From: Streptomyces lavendofoliae
GTDB taxonomy: Bacteria; Actinomycetota; Actinomycetes; Streptomycetales; Streptomycetaceae
Length of the DNA: 64,000 nt
Direction: 5' to 3'
Assembly (NCBI RefSeq): GCF_014649735.1
Contig: NZ_BMTP01000002.1
Coordinates: 303,697-367,696 of the forward strand
A program made the position numbers and the translations under genes. The notes beneath the pieces are model-generated. The model searched no databases. It was given only the letters and a program-made list of their open reading frames with translations, and was not told the DNA's origin. Below are positions 1-9,053 of this stretch, one piece after another (position 1 is the first letter of the stretch; every line of letters begins with the position of its first letter).

Positions 1-864
1 GTCGCGGCGGGCGGCGGCGATCAGCGGCAGCGCGTCGCTGGAGGACAGGTGGAGGACGTGCACGCGCGCGTCGAGCCGCCTGGCCTGGTCGATCAGGTTC
101 TGGATGGCGGTGTTCTCGGCGTCGCGGGGCCGGGAGGCGAGGAAGTCGGCGTACTTGGGCGAGCTCTTCTGCGGGGCGGCGGCGAGGTGGTGCGGGTCCT
201 CGGCGTGCACGATCATCAGGCCGCCGAAGCCGGCGATCTCGGCGAGGGACGCGGTCAGCTGCTCCTGGTCGAGCTCGGGGAACTCCTCCACTCCGGAGGG
301 CGACAGGAAGCACTTGAAGCCGAAGACGCCGGCGTCGTGCAGGGGGCGGAGGTCCTTGACGTTGTCCGGCAGGGCGCCGCCCCAGAACCCGACGTCGATG
401 TGGGCCTTGGAGCGGGCCACGTCCTGCTTGGTGCGCAGGTTGTCGACGGTCGTGGTGGGGGGCAGGGAGTTGAGCGGCATGTCGATGAGCGTGGTGATGC
501 CGCCGGCGGCGGCCGCGCGGGTGGCGGTCCAGAAGCCCTCCCACTCGGTGCGGCCGGGGTCGTTCACATGGACGTGGGTGTCGACGAGGCCGGGGAGGAC
601 GACGTGGTCGCCGACGTCCTCCAGCCGGGCGCCGGCCGGCACCCCGGCGTCGTGGGGCAGTACCGCCGCGATGCGGCCGCCGGCGACGGCGACCGAGGCG
701 GGGCGGGTGCCCTCGGGGGTGATGACGCGCGTCGAGCGCAGTACCAGGGTCACGTCCGCGTCCGCCTCGGCGGTCGCGGCCACGTCGTCCACGTTGGCGT
801 TCAGGTCCACGTTCCCGTCCACATCGCCTTCCACTTCATCGGCCGCGCGGGCCGGTCGGCTCAT
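1..864 (-). CDS. allB: Allantoinase, N-terminal 288 codons (cut by window start)
   Basis: Hydrolyses (S)-allantoin to allantoate in ureide catabolism; cytosolic amidohydrolase of the dihydroorotase superfamily. The minus-strand frame reads an N-terminal beta segment, then the metal-binding motif [17 protein letters not shown], an [11 protein letters not shown] stretch, [14 protein letters not shown] (containing the lysine expected to be carboxylated to bridge the metals) and [10 protein letters not shown] with further metal-ligand histidine. The frame is still open at position 1, so the C-terminus lies outside. The chosen ATG at 864 gives an unusual acidic D/V/N-rich N-terminus of about 35 residues before the conserved domain. 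A downstream GTG in that stretch, preceded by a GGAAGG-like site, is a possible alternative start. Divergent from allR; operators lie between the two. Confidence 0.93.
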   Translation of the reverse strand, partial: MSRPARAADEVEGDVDGNVDLNANVDDVAATAEADADVTLVLRSTRVITPEGTRPASVAVAGGRIAAVLPHDAGVPAGARLEDVGDHVVLPGLVDTHVHVNDPGRTEWEGFWTATRAAAAGGITTLIDMPLNSLPPTTTVDNLRTKQDVARSKAHIDVGFWGGALPDNVKDLRPLHDAGVFGFKCFLSPSGVEEFPELDQEQLTASLAEIAGFGGLMIVHAEDPHHLAAAPQKSSPKYADFLASRPRDAENTAIQNLIDQARRLDARVHVLHLSSSDALPLIAAARRD

Positions 865-869
865 CGTTC

Positions 870-886
870 TTCAACGAACTGTTGAA
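870..886. promoter_or_regulatory. Perfect palindrome TTCAAC-N5-GTTGAA in the allB leader
   Basis: Sequence TTCAACGAACTGTTGAA, perfect 6-bp arms around 5 bp, ending 5 bp upstream of the allB start codon, where a ribosome binding site would be expected. Relatives occur upstream of aceB (9037-9053), uraD (21961-21977) and katA (24981-24997). Regulator unknown. Confidence 0.6.
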
Positions 887-963
887 GGAGTCTTCACTCC
901 GGAACCTCCCTCGTCAAGGGTCGCCCGAGGAGGCGGCGGGTGGCGGAGGAGCGACTTGGATGT

Positions 964-999
964 TTCCATGAAGTGGAAAGAGAATTTCACCCAGGAGAA
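964..999. promoter_or_regulatory. Paired TTCC-N7-GGAA operator between allB and allR
   Basis: Site 1 at 964-978 is TTCC-ATGAAGT-GGAA (perfect arms). Site 2 at 985-999 is TTTC-ACCCAGG-AGAA (two deviations). Centres are 21 bp apart, as at aceB, hyi and gcl. A minus-strand TACGTT hexamer at 998-1003 abuts site 2 and is a plausible allB -10 box, so a bound repressor would cover the allB start point. The likely ligand-responsive regulator is the adjacent IclR-family AllR (inference). Confidence 0.6.
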
Positions 1000-1163
1000 C
1001 GTAGCTCCCCACATGCGGAGGACCGGCATACCTTCGCGGAACCCCGCGGACACCCGGACAAACAGCGCCTGACCGGCGAAGACGTCCCTTCGCGGGCGAT
1101 GTGCCCGGCGGAAGGGCCCGGTAGGCTGCTGCCTTGCCCATCCGCCTCGAAAGGACCGTTGAC

Positions 1164-1973
1164 GTGCCGACGTCCAGCGCCAGCACCACCGACGCCGCCA
1201 AGCCCGCCGCCGCGACCGGCGGCGTCCAGTCCCTGGAGCGTGCCTTCGACCTTCTGGAGCGGATGGCCGACGCCGGGGGCGAGGTCGGGCTGAGCGAGCT
1301 CTCCACCAGCAGCGGCCTGCCGCTGCCGACCATCCACCGGCTGATGCGCACGCTGGTCGCCTGCGGCTACGTGCGCCAGCAGCCCAACCGCCGGTACGCG
1401 CTCGGGCCCCGCCTCATCCGGCTCGGCGAGTCCGCCGCCCGCCTGCTCGGCACCTGGGCCCGGCCGTACCTGGCCCGGCTCGTCGAGGAGACCGGCGAGA
1501 CGGCGAACATGGCGCTGCTGGACGGCGACGAGATCGTGTACGTCGCCCAGGTGCCGTCCAAGCACTCCATGCGCATGTTCACCGAGGTCGGCCGGCGCGT
1601 GCTGCCGCACTCCACCGGTGTGGGCAAGGCGCTGCTGGCCCACACCCCGCCGGAGGAGGTACGGGCGCTGCTCGCCCGCACCGGGATGCCCGCCGCGACC
1701 GAGAAGACGATCACCACTCCGGACGGCTTCCTGGAGGCCCTGGAGCAGGTCCGCGCGGCCGGGTTCGCCGTCGACGACAGCGAACAGGAGATCGGCGTCC
1801 GCTGCATCGCGGTCTCGGTGCCCGACTCCCCCACCGCCGCCGCCATCTCCATCTCCGGACCGGCCGGCCGCGTCACGGAGGCCGCGACGGAGAGGATCGT
1901 CCCGATCCTCCAGGGCATCGCCAACGAACTCTCCACGGCCCTGGCCAACCCCGCCAACAACGGCACCGCCTGA
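1164..1973 (+). CDS. allR: IclR-family transcriptional regulator AllR
   Basis: Expected repressor of the allantoin/glyoxylate genes. An N-terminal IclR winged helix (VQSLERAFDLLERMA...LSELSTSSGLPLPTIHRLMRTL, about residues 20-80) is followed by the IclR effector domain with PHSTGVGKALLAH and AVDDSEQEIGVRCIAVSV. Its length of 269 aa is normal. I start at GTG 1164 because GAAAGGA at 1149-1155 sits 8 bp upstream; the frame also opens at TTG 1134. Position next to allB and the shared operators support the AllR name; in E. coli AllR senses allantoin and glyoxylate. The stop codon overlaps the left arm of a terminator hairpin. Confidence 0.9.
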   Translation: MPTSSASTTDAAKPAAATGGVQSLERAFDLLERMADAGGEVGLSELSTSSGLPLPTIHRLMRTLVACGYVRQQPNRRYALGPRLIRLGESAARLLGTWARPYLARLVEETGETANMALLDGDEIVYVAQVPSKHSMRMFTEVGRRVLPHSTGVGKALLAHTPPEEVRALLARTGMPAATEKTITTPDGFLEALEQVRAAGFAVDDSEQEIGVRCIAVSVPDSPTAAAISISGPAGRVTEAATERIVPILQGIANELSTALANPANNGTA

Positions 1974-2018
1974 CCCACCCCGGAGCCCGCCCGGTCCCCG
2001 TCCCGGTGGGTGGGTCAG
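1970..2018. terminator. Bidirectional terminator between allR and the ABC genes
   Basis: Perfect 11-bp arms CTGACCCACCC (1970-1980) and GGGTGGGTCAG (2008-2018), overlapping the stop codons of the two convergent genes. Confidence 0.65.
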
Positions 2019-2689
2019 CCGGAGCCGGCCGCCGAGAGCCTGCCGTCCCGGACGGTGACCGTGCGGTCCGCCCGCTCCAGGTGGGCGCGGTCGTGGGTGA
2101 CCAGCACCGTGGCCGTGCCGCGCTCCCGGGTCAGCACCGCCAGCAGGTCGAGGACCGCCGCCCCGCGCTCGTGGTCCAGCGCGCTGGTCGGCTCGTCGAC
2201 CAGCAGGACGGCCGGGTCGTTCATCAGCGCCCGCGCGATGTTGACGCGCTGGCGCTGACCGCCGGAGAGCTGGTGGGGTCGCCGCCGCGCGAGGTCCGCG
2301 AGGCCGACCGCGTCGAGGAGCTCCATGGCCCGCCGCTCCCCGTGCCCGCGCCCCGCCAGGTGCGCCATCACCCGGAGCTGCTCGGCGGCGGTCAGCGACG
2401 GCAGCAGGTTCGGCTGCTGGAAGACGATGCCGATCCGCTCGCGGCGCAGCGCCGCCCGGTCGGCCCGGTCCAGGGTGCCGGTGTCCGTGCCGGCCACGAC
2501 CACCCGCCCCCGGTCCGGTGCGACCAGCGTCGCGGCGACCGCGAGCAGGCTGGACTTGCCCGAGCCGGACGGGCCGACGACCGCCGTCAGGCCGCCCTGC
2601 GGGACCTCCAGGGACATGTCGTCCAGCGCGGTCAGCCGCCCGTCGCCGTCCGGGTAGGTCAGGGTCACGTCCACCAGGTGCAGGCTCAT
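2015..2689 (-). CDS. ABC transporter ATP-binding protein (MacB/LolD-like)
   Basis: Nucleotide-binding subunit of 224 aa. Walker A GPSGSGKSS near residue 39, Q-loop FQQPNLLPS, signature LSGGQRQRVNIARAL, Walker B VLLVDEP and switch histidine VLVTHD are all present. The ATG at 2689 overlaps the stop of the upstream permease (ATGA), so the two are translationally coupled. The FtsX-type partner makes this a MacB/LolCDE-type system acting on envelope substrates or in bacitracin-like stress rather than a classical importer. Substrate unknown; the divergent two-component system at 3863-5652 may control it. Confidence 0.88.
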   Translation of the reverse strand: MSLHLVDVTLTYPDGDGRLTALDDMSLEVPQGGLTAVVGPSGSGKSSLLAVAATLVAPDRGRVVVAGTDTGTLDRADRAALRRERIGIVFQQPNLLPSLTAAEQLRVMAHLAGRGHGERRAMELLDAVGLADLARRRPHQLSGGQRQRVNIARALMNDPAVLLVDEPTSALDHERGAAVLDLLAVLTRERGTATVLVTHDRAHLERADRTVTVRDGRLSAAGSG

Positions 2690-3750
2690 CGGGCGCTCCC
2701 GAGCGCGGTGAGGGGGTCGACGGCGGTGATCCGCCGGATGGCCAGGGCCGCGCCGAGCGTCCCGAGCAGGGCCATCACGGCGGCGGGGCCGAGCAGGGCG
2801 AGCGGTTCGAGCGCGAAGGGCACGTCGCCCCGCCCCACCAGCGCGCCGGCACCGGCGGCCAGCCCGGTCCCGAGCAGGATCCCGGCGGCCAGCATCGAAG
2901 CCGCCTGCCCGAGGGCGTCCTTGAGGAGGTACGGGGTGGAGGCGCCGAGTGCCTTCAGCACCGCCACGTCGCCGCTGCGCTGGATCGTCCACACCGTGAA
3001 GAACGCCCCGATGACGAGCGCCGAGATCGCGAAGAGGAAGCCGCGCATGAGGCGCAGGCTGCCGTTCTCGGCGCGGTAGGACCCGATGGCGTCGAGTGCC
3101 TCGTCGACGGTCGTGCTCCGGGTGCCGGCGGCCCGGTCCCCCGCCGCCGGGTCGATGCCCTCGCCCCGCAGCGCGACGACCGTCGCCCCCGTGCCCGCGA
3201 GGGCGTACCAGTCGGCGAGGGACGTCCACACCACCGGCGTGTGGCTGTACGAGGCGTCGCCCGCGACCGCGGCGACCGTCACCTCCAGCCGGCCCAGCCG
3301 CACCCGGTCGCCGGGCCCCACGCCCAGGTCCCCGGCGGCCGGGGCCGACAGCACCACGCGCCCGGGGGCCAGGTCCGCGCTGCGGGGGCCGATCCCGGCG
3401 CCCGGCTCGCTGCCGAACGCCGAGACCGCCGCAGTGCGGTCACCGGCCGCCGCGTCCAGCGTGCGGATGCCGACGGGCTCGGCGGCGGTGACGCCCGGCT
3501 GCCGCGCCCAGGTCCGCCACGCCTCCTCCGCCAGCACCGAGCCGGTGAAGGACACCGGCCGGCCGGGCGGCGGGGCGGCGAAGGCCAGCCGGTCGGCGGG
3601 CAGTCCGGTGATCGCCGAGACGTTCTCCCGGGCAAGCCCGGCCGTCAGCCCGGACAGCAGCCCGACGAGCAGGGTGATCAGCACGATCACCGTGCCCATC
3701 AACGTGAATCGCCCCTTGGCGAAGCGCAGGTCTCTCCATGCCACGAACAT
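2686..3750 (-). CDS. ABC transporter permease, FtsX/MacB type
   Basis: Membrane subunit of 354 aa. One N-terminal membrane helix (FTLMGTVIVLITLLVGLLSG) is followed by a large extracytoplasmic domain and three C-terminal helices, including LFAISALVIGAFFTVWT and GPAAVMALLGTLGAALAI, the FtsX arrangement. The motif DVAVLKALGAS before the last helices is typical of the family. I start at ATG 3750 (MFVAWRDLRFAKGRF) rather than at an upstream start that adds a non-conserved tail. Operon with the ATP-binding gene; divergent from the histidine kinase. Substrate not deducible. Confidence 0.85.
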   Translation of the reverse strand: MFVAWRDLRFAKGRFTLMGTVIVLITLLVGLLSGLTAGLARENVSAITGLPADRLAFAAPPPGRPVSFTGSVLAEEAWRTWARQPGVTAAEPVGIRTLDAAAGDRTAAVSAFGSEPGAGIGPRSADLAPGRVVLSAPAAGDLGVGPGDRVRLGRLEVTVAAVAGDASYSHTPVVWTSLADWYALAGTGATVVALRGEGIDPAAGDRAAGTRSTTVDEALDAIGSYRAENGSLRLMRGFLFAISALVIGAFFTVWTIQRSGDVAVLKALGASTPYLLKDALGQAASMLAAGILLGTGLAAGAGALVGRGDVPFALEPLALLGPAAVMALLGTLGAALAIRRITAVDPLTALGSAR

Positions 3751-3809
3751 GCGGCCCAGCCTGCCGACGAGCGCCCCGGGCCGGCATCGCACGCCGGACG
3801 GGCACGGCG

Positions 3810-3825
3810 TCAACCTTTCGGTTGA
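3810..3825. promoter_or_regulatory. Inverted repeat TCAACC-TTTC-GGTTGA between permease and histidine kinase
   Basis: Perfect 6-bp arms, 38 bp before the kinase ATG and 60 bp before the permease ATG. A TACGCT hexamer at 3848-3853 could be the -10 of the kinase gene, which would make its transcript nearly leaderless. The position fits an operator for the NarL-type response regulator encoded downstream (inference). Confidence 0.5.
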
Positions 3826-3862
3826 GGGCGCAGGCGCCGGGTCCGCCTACGCTGGACGAGTC

Positions 3863-5035
3863 ATGGATCCCCGTTCCCTCACCCCTGTCCTGCGCGTCCT
3901 GCGCGTCTGTCCGCACCTGCTGGTGGCGGGGCTGCTGGCGCCGGCCGCGCTGCGGGCCGCGACCCCGGCCGCCGTCGCCGCGGCGGCCGCCACGGGCGCG
4001 GTGTACGCGGTGGGGTCCGCCCTGCGTGCCGTGCGGGAGTCCCGGCCGGCCGCCGCGCTGTGGCTGGGTGCCCTGACCGCGTCGTGGCTGGTGCTGCTGG
4101 CGGTCACTCCGGACGGTCTGTGGCTGGCCTTCCCGCTGTACTTCCTGCACCTGCACCTGCTGCCCGTACGCTGGTCGCTGCCGGCCGTCGCGGCCACCGC
4201 GGGCGCGGCGATCCTGTCGTACGTACACCATGGCGCGCCGCTCAGCCCGGGGGCGTTCATCGGCCCGCTGCTGGGCGCGGCCGTCGCCGTGGCCACCGTC
4301 CTCGGCTATCAGGCGCTGTACCGGGAGAGCGAGCGGCACCGGCGGCTGGTGGAGGAGCTGACCTCGACGCGGGCGGAGCTGGCCGCCGCCGAACGGCACG
4401 CGGGCACCCTGGCCGAGCGGGAGCGGCTGGCCCGCGAGATCCACGACACGCTGGCGCAGGGCCTGTCGTCGATCCAGCTGCTGCTGCGGGCCGCCGAGCG
4501 CGCCCTGCCGGAGAGCTCCCCGGTCGCGGCCGGGCACATCGAGCGGGCGCGGCGGACCGCCCAGGACAACCTGGCGGAGGCACGGCGGTTCGTCCGGGCG
4601 CTGGCCCCGGCCGACTTGGAGCACGGCTCGCTGGCGGCGGCGCTGGAGCGGCTGTGCGAGACGCGCGGGCCGGGGGCGGGGCCGCGGGTCCGGTTCGCGG
4701 TGAGCGGCACGCCGGTCGCGCTGCCGACGCCGTACGAGGTGGCGCTGCTGCGGATCGCCCAGTCGGCGCTGGCGAACACGGTGCGGCACGCGGGCGCGCA
4801 GCGCGCCGGGATCACCCTGACGTTCATGGACGCCTCCGTCACGCTGGACGTGGTCGACGACGGCAGGGGCTTCGGCCCCGGGTCCCGGACGCCGTCCCCG
4901 GCGGGCGGTTTCGGCCTGCCGGCGATGCGGTCGCGGGCGGAGTCGCTGGGCGGCACGTTCACCGTCGAGTCCGCGCCCGGCCAGGGCACCGCCGTGGCGG
5001 TGGCCCTTCCGCTGCGTTCGGGAGGGGTCGGATGA
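3863..5035 (+). CDS. Sensor histidine kinase, HisKA_3 (NarX/LiaS-like)
   Basis: Membrane sensor kinase of 390 aa. Residues 1-155 contain several hydrophobic helices and no recognised extracellular domain, so it probably senses in or near the membrane. A short coiled coil leads to the HisKA_3 dimerisation box [19 protein letters not shown] with the phospho-acceptor His at residue 194, then an HATPase_c domain with NTVRHA (N box), VDDGRGFG (G1) and [14 protein letters not shown] (G2). The last codons overlap the response regulator start (ATGA). Divergent from an ABC exporter, its likely target. Confidence 0.9.
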   Translation: MDPRSLTPVLRVLRVCPHLLVAGLLAPAALRAATPAAVAAAAATGAVYAVGSALRAVRESRPAAALWLGALTASWLVLLAVTPDGLWLAFPLYFLHLHLLPVRWSLPAVAATAGAAILSYVHHGAPLSPGAFIGPLLGAAVAVATVLGYQALYRESERHRRLVEELTSTRAELAAAERHAGTLAERERLAREIHDTLAQGLSSIQLLLRAAERALPESSPVAAGHIERARRTAQDNLAEARRFVRALAPADLEHGSLAAALERLCETRGPGAGPRVRFAVSGTPVALPTPYEVALLRIAQSALANTVRHAGAQRAGITLTFMDASVTLDVVDDGRGFGPGSRTPSPAGGFGLPAMRSRAESLGGTFTVESAPGQGTAVAVALPLRSGGVG

Positions 5036-5652
5036 CCGTCCGTCTGCTGCTGGCCGACGACCACCCGGTGGTCCGCGCGGGGCTGCGCGCCGTCCTGGAC
5101 ACGGAGCCGGACTTCACGGTGGTCGCCGAGGCCGCCACCGCCGAGCGGGCGGTCGAGCTGGCCGGAGGCGTGGACGTCGTACTGATGGACCTCCAGTTCG
5201 GCGCCGGGATGCACGGCTCGGAGGCGACGGCCGTGATCACCGCCCGTCCGGGGGCGCCGCGGGTGCTGGTGCTCACCACGTACGACACGGACGCCGACAT
5301 CCTGGCGGCCGTCGAGGCGGGCGCGAGCGGCTACCTGCTCAAGGACGCGCCGCCGGAGGAGCTGGCGGCGGCGGTCCGCACGGCGGCGGCGGGCCGGTCC
5401 GCGCTCGCCCCCGCGGTGGCGCACCGGTTGATGGACCGGATGCGGACGCCGGCGCAGGCGCTCACCAAGCGGGAGCTGGAGGTGCTGCGACTGGTCGGGG
5501 AGGGCCTGTCCAACCAGCAGATCAGCAAGCGGCTCTTCCTCAGTCAGGCGACGGTGAAGTCCCATCTGGTGCACGTCTACGCCAAGCTGGGCGTCGACTC
5601 GCGGACGGCGGCGGTGGCGGCGGCCACGGCCCGCCGCCTGATCCGCCGCTGA
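5032..5652 (+). CDS. NarL/LuxR-family response regulator
   Basis: Cognate regulator of the upstream kinase; 206 aa. The receiver domain has the acidic pair DD at 9-10, phospho-acceptor Asp53 in VLMDLQFG, the conserved TTYDTDADI and the lysine in [12 protein letters not shown]. The C-terminal LuxR-type HTH reads [45 protein letters not shown]. Translationally coupled to the kinase by the 4-bp ATGA overlap. Confidence 0.92.
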   Translation: MTVRLLLADDHPVVRAGLRAVLDTEPDFTVVAEAATAERAVELAGGVDVVLMDLQFGAGMHGSEATAVITARPGAPRVLVLTTYDTDADILAAVEAGASGYLLKDAPPEELAAAVRTAAAGRSALAPAVAHRLMDRMRTPAQALTKRELEVLRLVGEGLSNQQISKRLFLSQATVKSHLVHVYAKLGVDSRTAAVAAATARRLIRR

Positions 5653-5843
5653 CCGCCCCCGGGCACGTCGTCGGAGGCATGGTGTCCGAGCGGCCGGCCG
5701 GGGGCGTCGCGCGCCGGATCGGTCCTGCCGGTCGTCGTCCCGGACGCCTGCGCCTTGCCGTACCCGCAAAGTCCGTTGGCCGCCCGGGGCACGAGCGCGC
5801 AGCCTGGTTCCCGCCCGGACCGCCGAAATGGGGAGGCAGCACC

Positions 5844-6329
5844 ATGACGACTCACGCAGCCAGCGGAAGCGAACGGAGCGCCGGTGACGACGCGCCGCCG
5901 AACAACCGGGTCCACCGCATCCGGGCCGGCGAGCTGGACGGTCACGCCGCCATCAGCGGCGGCACGGTCGGCTCCGAGAAGCTCTGGATGGGCATGGTGG
6001 TGAACCCGCCTCTGAGTTCCACGGACAATCACCACCACGGCGACTCGGAGGCGGGTGTCTACGTGGTCAGCGGTCACCCCGTGTTCGTCTATCACGACGG
6101 CACACAGGAGGTACGGCTGGCCGCCGGACCCGGTGACTTCTTCCTCGTTCCGCCGTTCGTCCCGCACAGGGAGGAGAACCCCGACCCGATCGAGCCCGCG
6201 GTCGTCGTGATCGCCCGGACCACACAGGAGCCGATCAAGGTTTCCGTGCCGGAGCTGTACCGGCTCGAAGAAACGGACACGCGGGAGGGAAGCACTGTTC
6301 CGGACACTCCCTGGCGGGGCTGTTGCTGA
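5844..6329 (+). CDS. Cupin-domain protein
   Basis: Small single-domain cupin, 161 aa, with cupin motif 1 (DNHHHGDSEAGVYVVSGHPVF) and motif 2 (GPGDFFLVPPFVPHREENP). The histidines in NHHHGDSE and PHREENP are positioned to bind one metal. SD GGGAGG at 5831-5836 fixes the ATG at 5844. Reaction unknown; such stand-alone cupins include isomerases, dioxygenases and sensors. The ends HAASGSERSAGDDAP and TREGSTVPDTPWRGCC look unstructured. Confidence 0.8.
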   Translation: MTTHAASGSERSAGDDAPPNNRVHRIRAGELDGHAAISGGTVGSEKLWMGMVVNPPLSSTDNHHHGDSEAGVYVVSGHPVFVYHDGTQEVRLAAGPGDFFLVPPFVPHREENPDPIEPAVVVIARTTQEPIKVSVPELYRLEETDTREGSTVPDTPWRGCC

Positions 6330-6363
6330 AGAGTTCCACCGCGCGCCACTCCCGCGGCGAAAC

Positions 6364-8223
6364 TCAGGAGGTGGCTTCCGGGGCGATCGCGCCGCGCCAC
6401 ACGGTCACGTCGAGCGTGACGTAGTGACTGGGGTCGGACTCGGGCGACCTGCCCTGGTACGTCACGAGGCCGACGTGCCCGCCGTTGGTCAGGACGCACA
6501 GCTGGGATCCCTTGGACAGGGAGTCGAGGTCGACCCGGTCGGCGTACCGGGTCTCGGTCCGGCAGGTGTCCAGGTCGCCCTTCTGGCCCGTGCGCAGCAG
6601 GATGAGCCGCCCGTCCTCGACGGAGATCTTCTCCAGGTTCCAGTCGTAGGCGACGTCCACGTTGGCGTCGTCGCCGAGCGGCTTGACGGGGTCGTCGCCC
6701 AGCGTCAGGTGGTAGCCGTCCGTGAGGTCGATGCCCTGGTACGTGGCGGGCGTCGGGTTGGCGACCGGCTCCGGCGGCTCCTGGGAGGCGGGCGTGTCGG
6801 GCGTGGGGCCGGCTCCGCCGGTCCCGCTGTCCCCGGTCGCCGGGGGCTGGGGGGTGGGGTCGGTCCTGGGCTGGTCGCGGCTCTCCGTCCGGCCGCCGTC
6901 CTTGGGGTCGTCGCCCGACATCATCACGTAGACGCCGCCGCCGGTGAGCCCGGCGACGAGCAGCGCGGCGGTGAGGCCGAGCATCAGGTTCCGCTTCGTC
7001 TTCCTGCGGGGCGGGACGGGGGCGGCGGCCGTGACCGGGGCCGGTCCGGTGACGGCGTACGGCGGCGGCGTGGCGTGGGCCTGCGGGTAGCCGTACGCCG
7101 GGTTCGGGCCGGGGTTCGGGTTCGCGGTCGGGGGCGGCGTGGGGGCGTGGGCGGCGGGCGGCGGGCCGAAGCCGGGCGGCGGGGTCGCCGGGGCCGCGTG
7201 AGCGGTCGGGGGGTGGGGCGCCGGTGCGGCGGCCTGGAAGGGCGGCGGGGTCGCCGGGGCGGTCGGGGGCTGGGCGGGCGGCGGGGGCGTGGTGGCCGCC
7301 GCCGGGGCGGGCGCCGCCGCTCGGGTGGTGATGTCGGCGGCGACGGCGCCCGGCAGCCACTCCTCCGGGCGGCGCAGCGCGGTCTGGTCGCTGGCGGCCT
7401 GGCAGAGCGCCAGGATGTCGGTGACGGAGGGGCGCGCCGCCGGGTCCTTCGCCAGGCAGCGGCTCACCAACTCGCGGAGCCGGTCCGGGAGTCCGTCGAG
7501 GCGCGGCTCCTCGTGGACGATCCGGTACAGCACGCCGTGGGAGGTGCCCTCGCCGAAGGCGGGGCTGCCGATCGCCGCGTACGCCGTGACCTGGCCGAGC
7601 GCGAAGATGTCGGTGGCGGCGGTGACCGTGCGGCCGGCCGCCTGTTCGGGCGACATGAACGACGGGGTGCCGATGGTCACCCCGCTGCCGGTGAGCGAGG
7701 TGGCGTCGGCGGCGCGCGCGATACCGAAGTCGATCACACGGGGCCCGTCGGCGGCGAGCAGGACGTTCGCGGGCTTGAGGTCGCGGTGGACGATCCCGGC
7801 GCCGTGGATGACCTGGAGGGCCTCGGCGATGCCCGCCACCAGGAGCAGCACCGTGTCGACGGGCAGCCGGCCGTGGGCCTGCACCGCGTCGGCGAGGGAG
7901 GGGCCGGGGACGTACGCGGTGGCCAGCCAGGGCTGGCGGGCGTCGGTGTCGGAGTCGATGACGGGCGCGGTGTACAGGCCCTGGACGCGCTGGGCGGCCT
8001 GCACCTCCTGCGCGAACCGGCGCCGGAACTCGGCGTCCTCGGCGAAGTCGGGCCGGATCACCTTGATGGCGACCGGCCGTCCGCCCGGGGTGTACGAGAG
8101 GTACACCTTGCCCATGCCGCCGGCGCCGAGCCGCGCGGCGAGCCGGTACCCGGCCACCGATCGCGGGTCGTCGTCCTCGAGCGGCTGGAAAACCGTTCCC
8201 TGGCGTGCCGGACCACCACTCAT
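6364..8223 (-). CDS. Membrane-anchored serine/threonine protein kinase (PknB-like)
   Basis: Hanks-type kinase of 619 aa. Kinase domain at about residues 20-290: glycine loop LGAGGMGKVYL, catalytic lysine in VAIKVIRPDF, HRDLKPAN catalytic loop, DFGIAR magnesium loop and GTPSFMSPEQA activation segment. A long Pro/Ala/Thr-rich juxtamembrane linker precedes one membrane helix (LMLGLTAALLVAGLTGGGVYVMM) and an extracytoplasmic C-terminal domain of about 180 residues with no recognised PASTA repeats. I start at ATG 8223 (MSGGPARQGTVFQPL), after a GGGGGA. Substrates unknown. Confidence 0.88.
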   Translation of the reverse strand: MSGGPARQGTVFQPLEDDDPRSVAGYRLAARLGAGGMGKVYLSYTPGGRPVAIKVIRPDFAEDAEFRRRFAQEVQAAQRVQGLYTAPVIDSDTDARQPWLATAYVPGPSLADAVQAHGRLPVDTVLLLVAGIAEALQVIHGAGIVHRDLKPANVLLAADGPRVIDFGIARAADATSLTGSGVTIGTPSFMSPEQAAGRTVTAATDIFALGQVTAYAAIGSPAFGEGTSHGVLYRIVHEEPRLDGLPDRLRELVSRCLAKDPAARPSVTDILALCQAASDQTALRRPEEWLPGAVAADITTRAAAPAPAAATTPPPPAQPPTAPATPPPFQAAAPAPHPPTAHAAPATPPPGFGPPPAAHAPTPPPTANPNPGPNPAYGYPQAHATPPPYAVTGPAPVTAAAPVPPRRKTKRNLMLGLTAALLVAGLTGGGVYVMMSGDDPKDGGRTESRDQPRTDPTPQPPATGDSGTGGAGPTPDTPASQEPPEPVANPTPATYQGIDLTDGYHLTLGDDPVKPLGDDANVDVAYDWNLEKISVEDGRLILLRTGQKGDLDTCRTETRYADRVDLDSLSKGSQLCVLTNGGHVGLVTYQGRSPESDPSHYVTLDVTVWRGAIAPEATS

Positions 8224-8376
8224 CAACCCATGTCCCCCGTAACGGACTTCGCACTGTCCCTGCTGATCATCGCTGATCACCGCCGGATCGATTCGATCCC
8301 GGACCCGCACCTTATCCAAGGCGCGGCCCCCTGTTCACCCGCGCGCGGGGACGTGCGCATGCGGTATGCACTCCAC

Positions 8377-8988
8377 ATGGGACATACGACGACAGAGGGA
8401 CCGCGGATCGCCGGGCTCCTGCTCGCGGCGGGCGGCGGGCGGCGGCTCGGCGGCCGCCCCAAGGCCCTGCTGGAGCACCGGGGGCGGCCACTGGTCGAGC
8501 ACGCGGTGGGCGCCCTCCGGGCGGGGGGCTGCGAGGTGGTGCACGTGGTGCTGGGCGCCGCCGCCGGCTCGGTGCGGGAGAGGGCCTCGCTGCCCGGCTG
8601 CGTCCTGGTCGACAACCCGGACTGGGCGGAGGGGATGGGCTCGTCGCTGCGCGCGGGGCTGGCGTCGCTCGCCGCGGCGGGCACCGCGGACGCGGCGCTC
8701 GTGTCGCTGGTGGACCAGCCCGGGATCGGGCCGGAGGCGGTGCGGCGGGTGGCCGCCGCGTACCGCACGCGCGACGCGCTGGTGGCCGCCGCGTACGAGG
8801 GGAAGCGCGGGCATCCGGTCCTGATCGGGGCGGACCGGTGGGCGGGCGTGGGGGCGAGTGCGGAGGGGGACCGGGGGGCACGCGCCTATCTGAGGGAGCA
8901 CCGGGGAGCGGTCGTCCTCGTCGAGTGCGGGGACGTGGCCGAGGCGTACGACATCGACACCCCGCAGGACCTGGCGCACCTGGAGTGA
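8377..8988 (+). CDS. MocA/MobA-like nucleotidyltransferase (NTP_transf_3)
   Basis: Cytosolic nucleotidyltransferase of 203 aa. LLLAAGGGRRLGGRPKALLEHRGRPLVEH is the nucleotide-binding N-terminus, and the metal-binding Asp is in LVDQPGI. Similar proteins transfer CMP or GMP to molybdopterin during maturation of xanthine-dehydrogenase-type enzymes, which would fit the purine setting, but no xanthine dehydrogenase lies in the window, so the substrate is inferred. ATG 8377 is the first residue of the conserved domain. Confidence 0.8.
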   Translation: MGHTTTEGPRIAGLLLAAGGGRRLGGRPKALLEHRGRPLVEHAVGALRAGGCEVVHVVLGAAAGSVRERASLPGCVLVDNPDWAEGMGSSLRAGLASLAAAGTADAALVSLVDQPGIGPEAVRRVAAAYRTRDALVAAAYEGKRGHPVLIGADRWAGVGASAEGDRGARAYLREHRGAVVLVECGDVAEAYDIDTPQDLAHLE

Positions 8989-9036
8989 ACGGCATGGCAC
9001 CGAGCGCCATGTTGTGTCGACCCGGAGAATCTCGAC

Positions 9037-9053
9037 ATCAACAAACCATTGAA
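9037..9053. promoter_or_regulatory. Degenerate palindrome ATCAAC-N5-ATTGAA over the aceB -35
   Basis: ATCAAC-AAACC-ATTGAA, related to the allB, uraD and katA palindromes. Its right arm contains TTGAAC (9049-9054), a good -35 hexamer for aceB. Confidence 0.5.

Noticed and set aside
49..1072. Two long plus-strand ORFs over the left edge
   Set aside because: They are antisense shadows of allB, which has clear allantoinase motifs on the minus strand.
1134..1163. TTG start for allR
   Set aside because: The GTG at 1164 has a properly spaced GAAAGGA, and the extra ten residues are not expected in the family.
6424..8376. Long plus-strand extension upstream of the MocA-like protein
   Set aside because: Antisense to the Ser/Thr kinase; homology begins only at ATG 8377.
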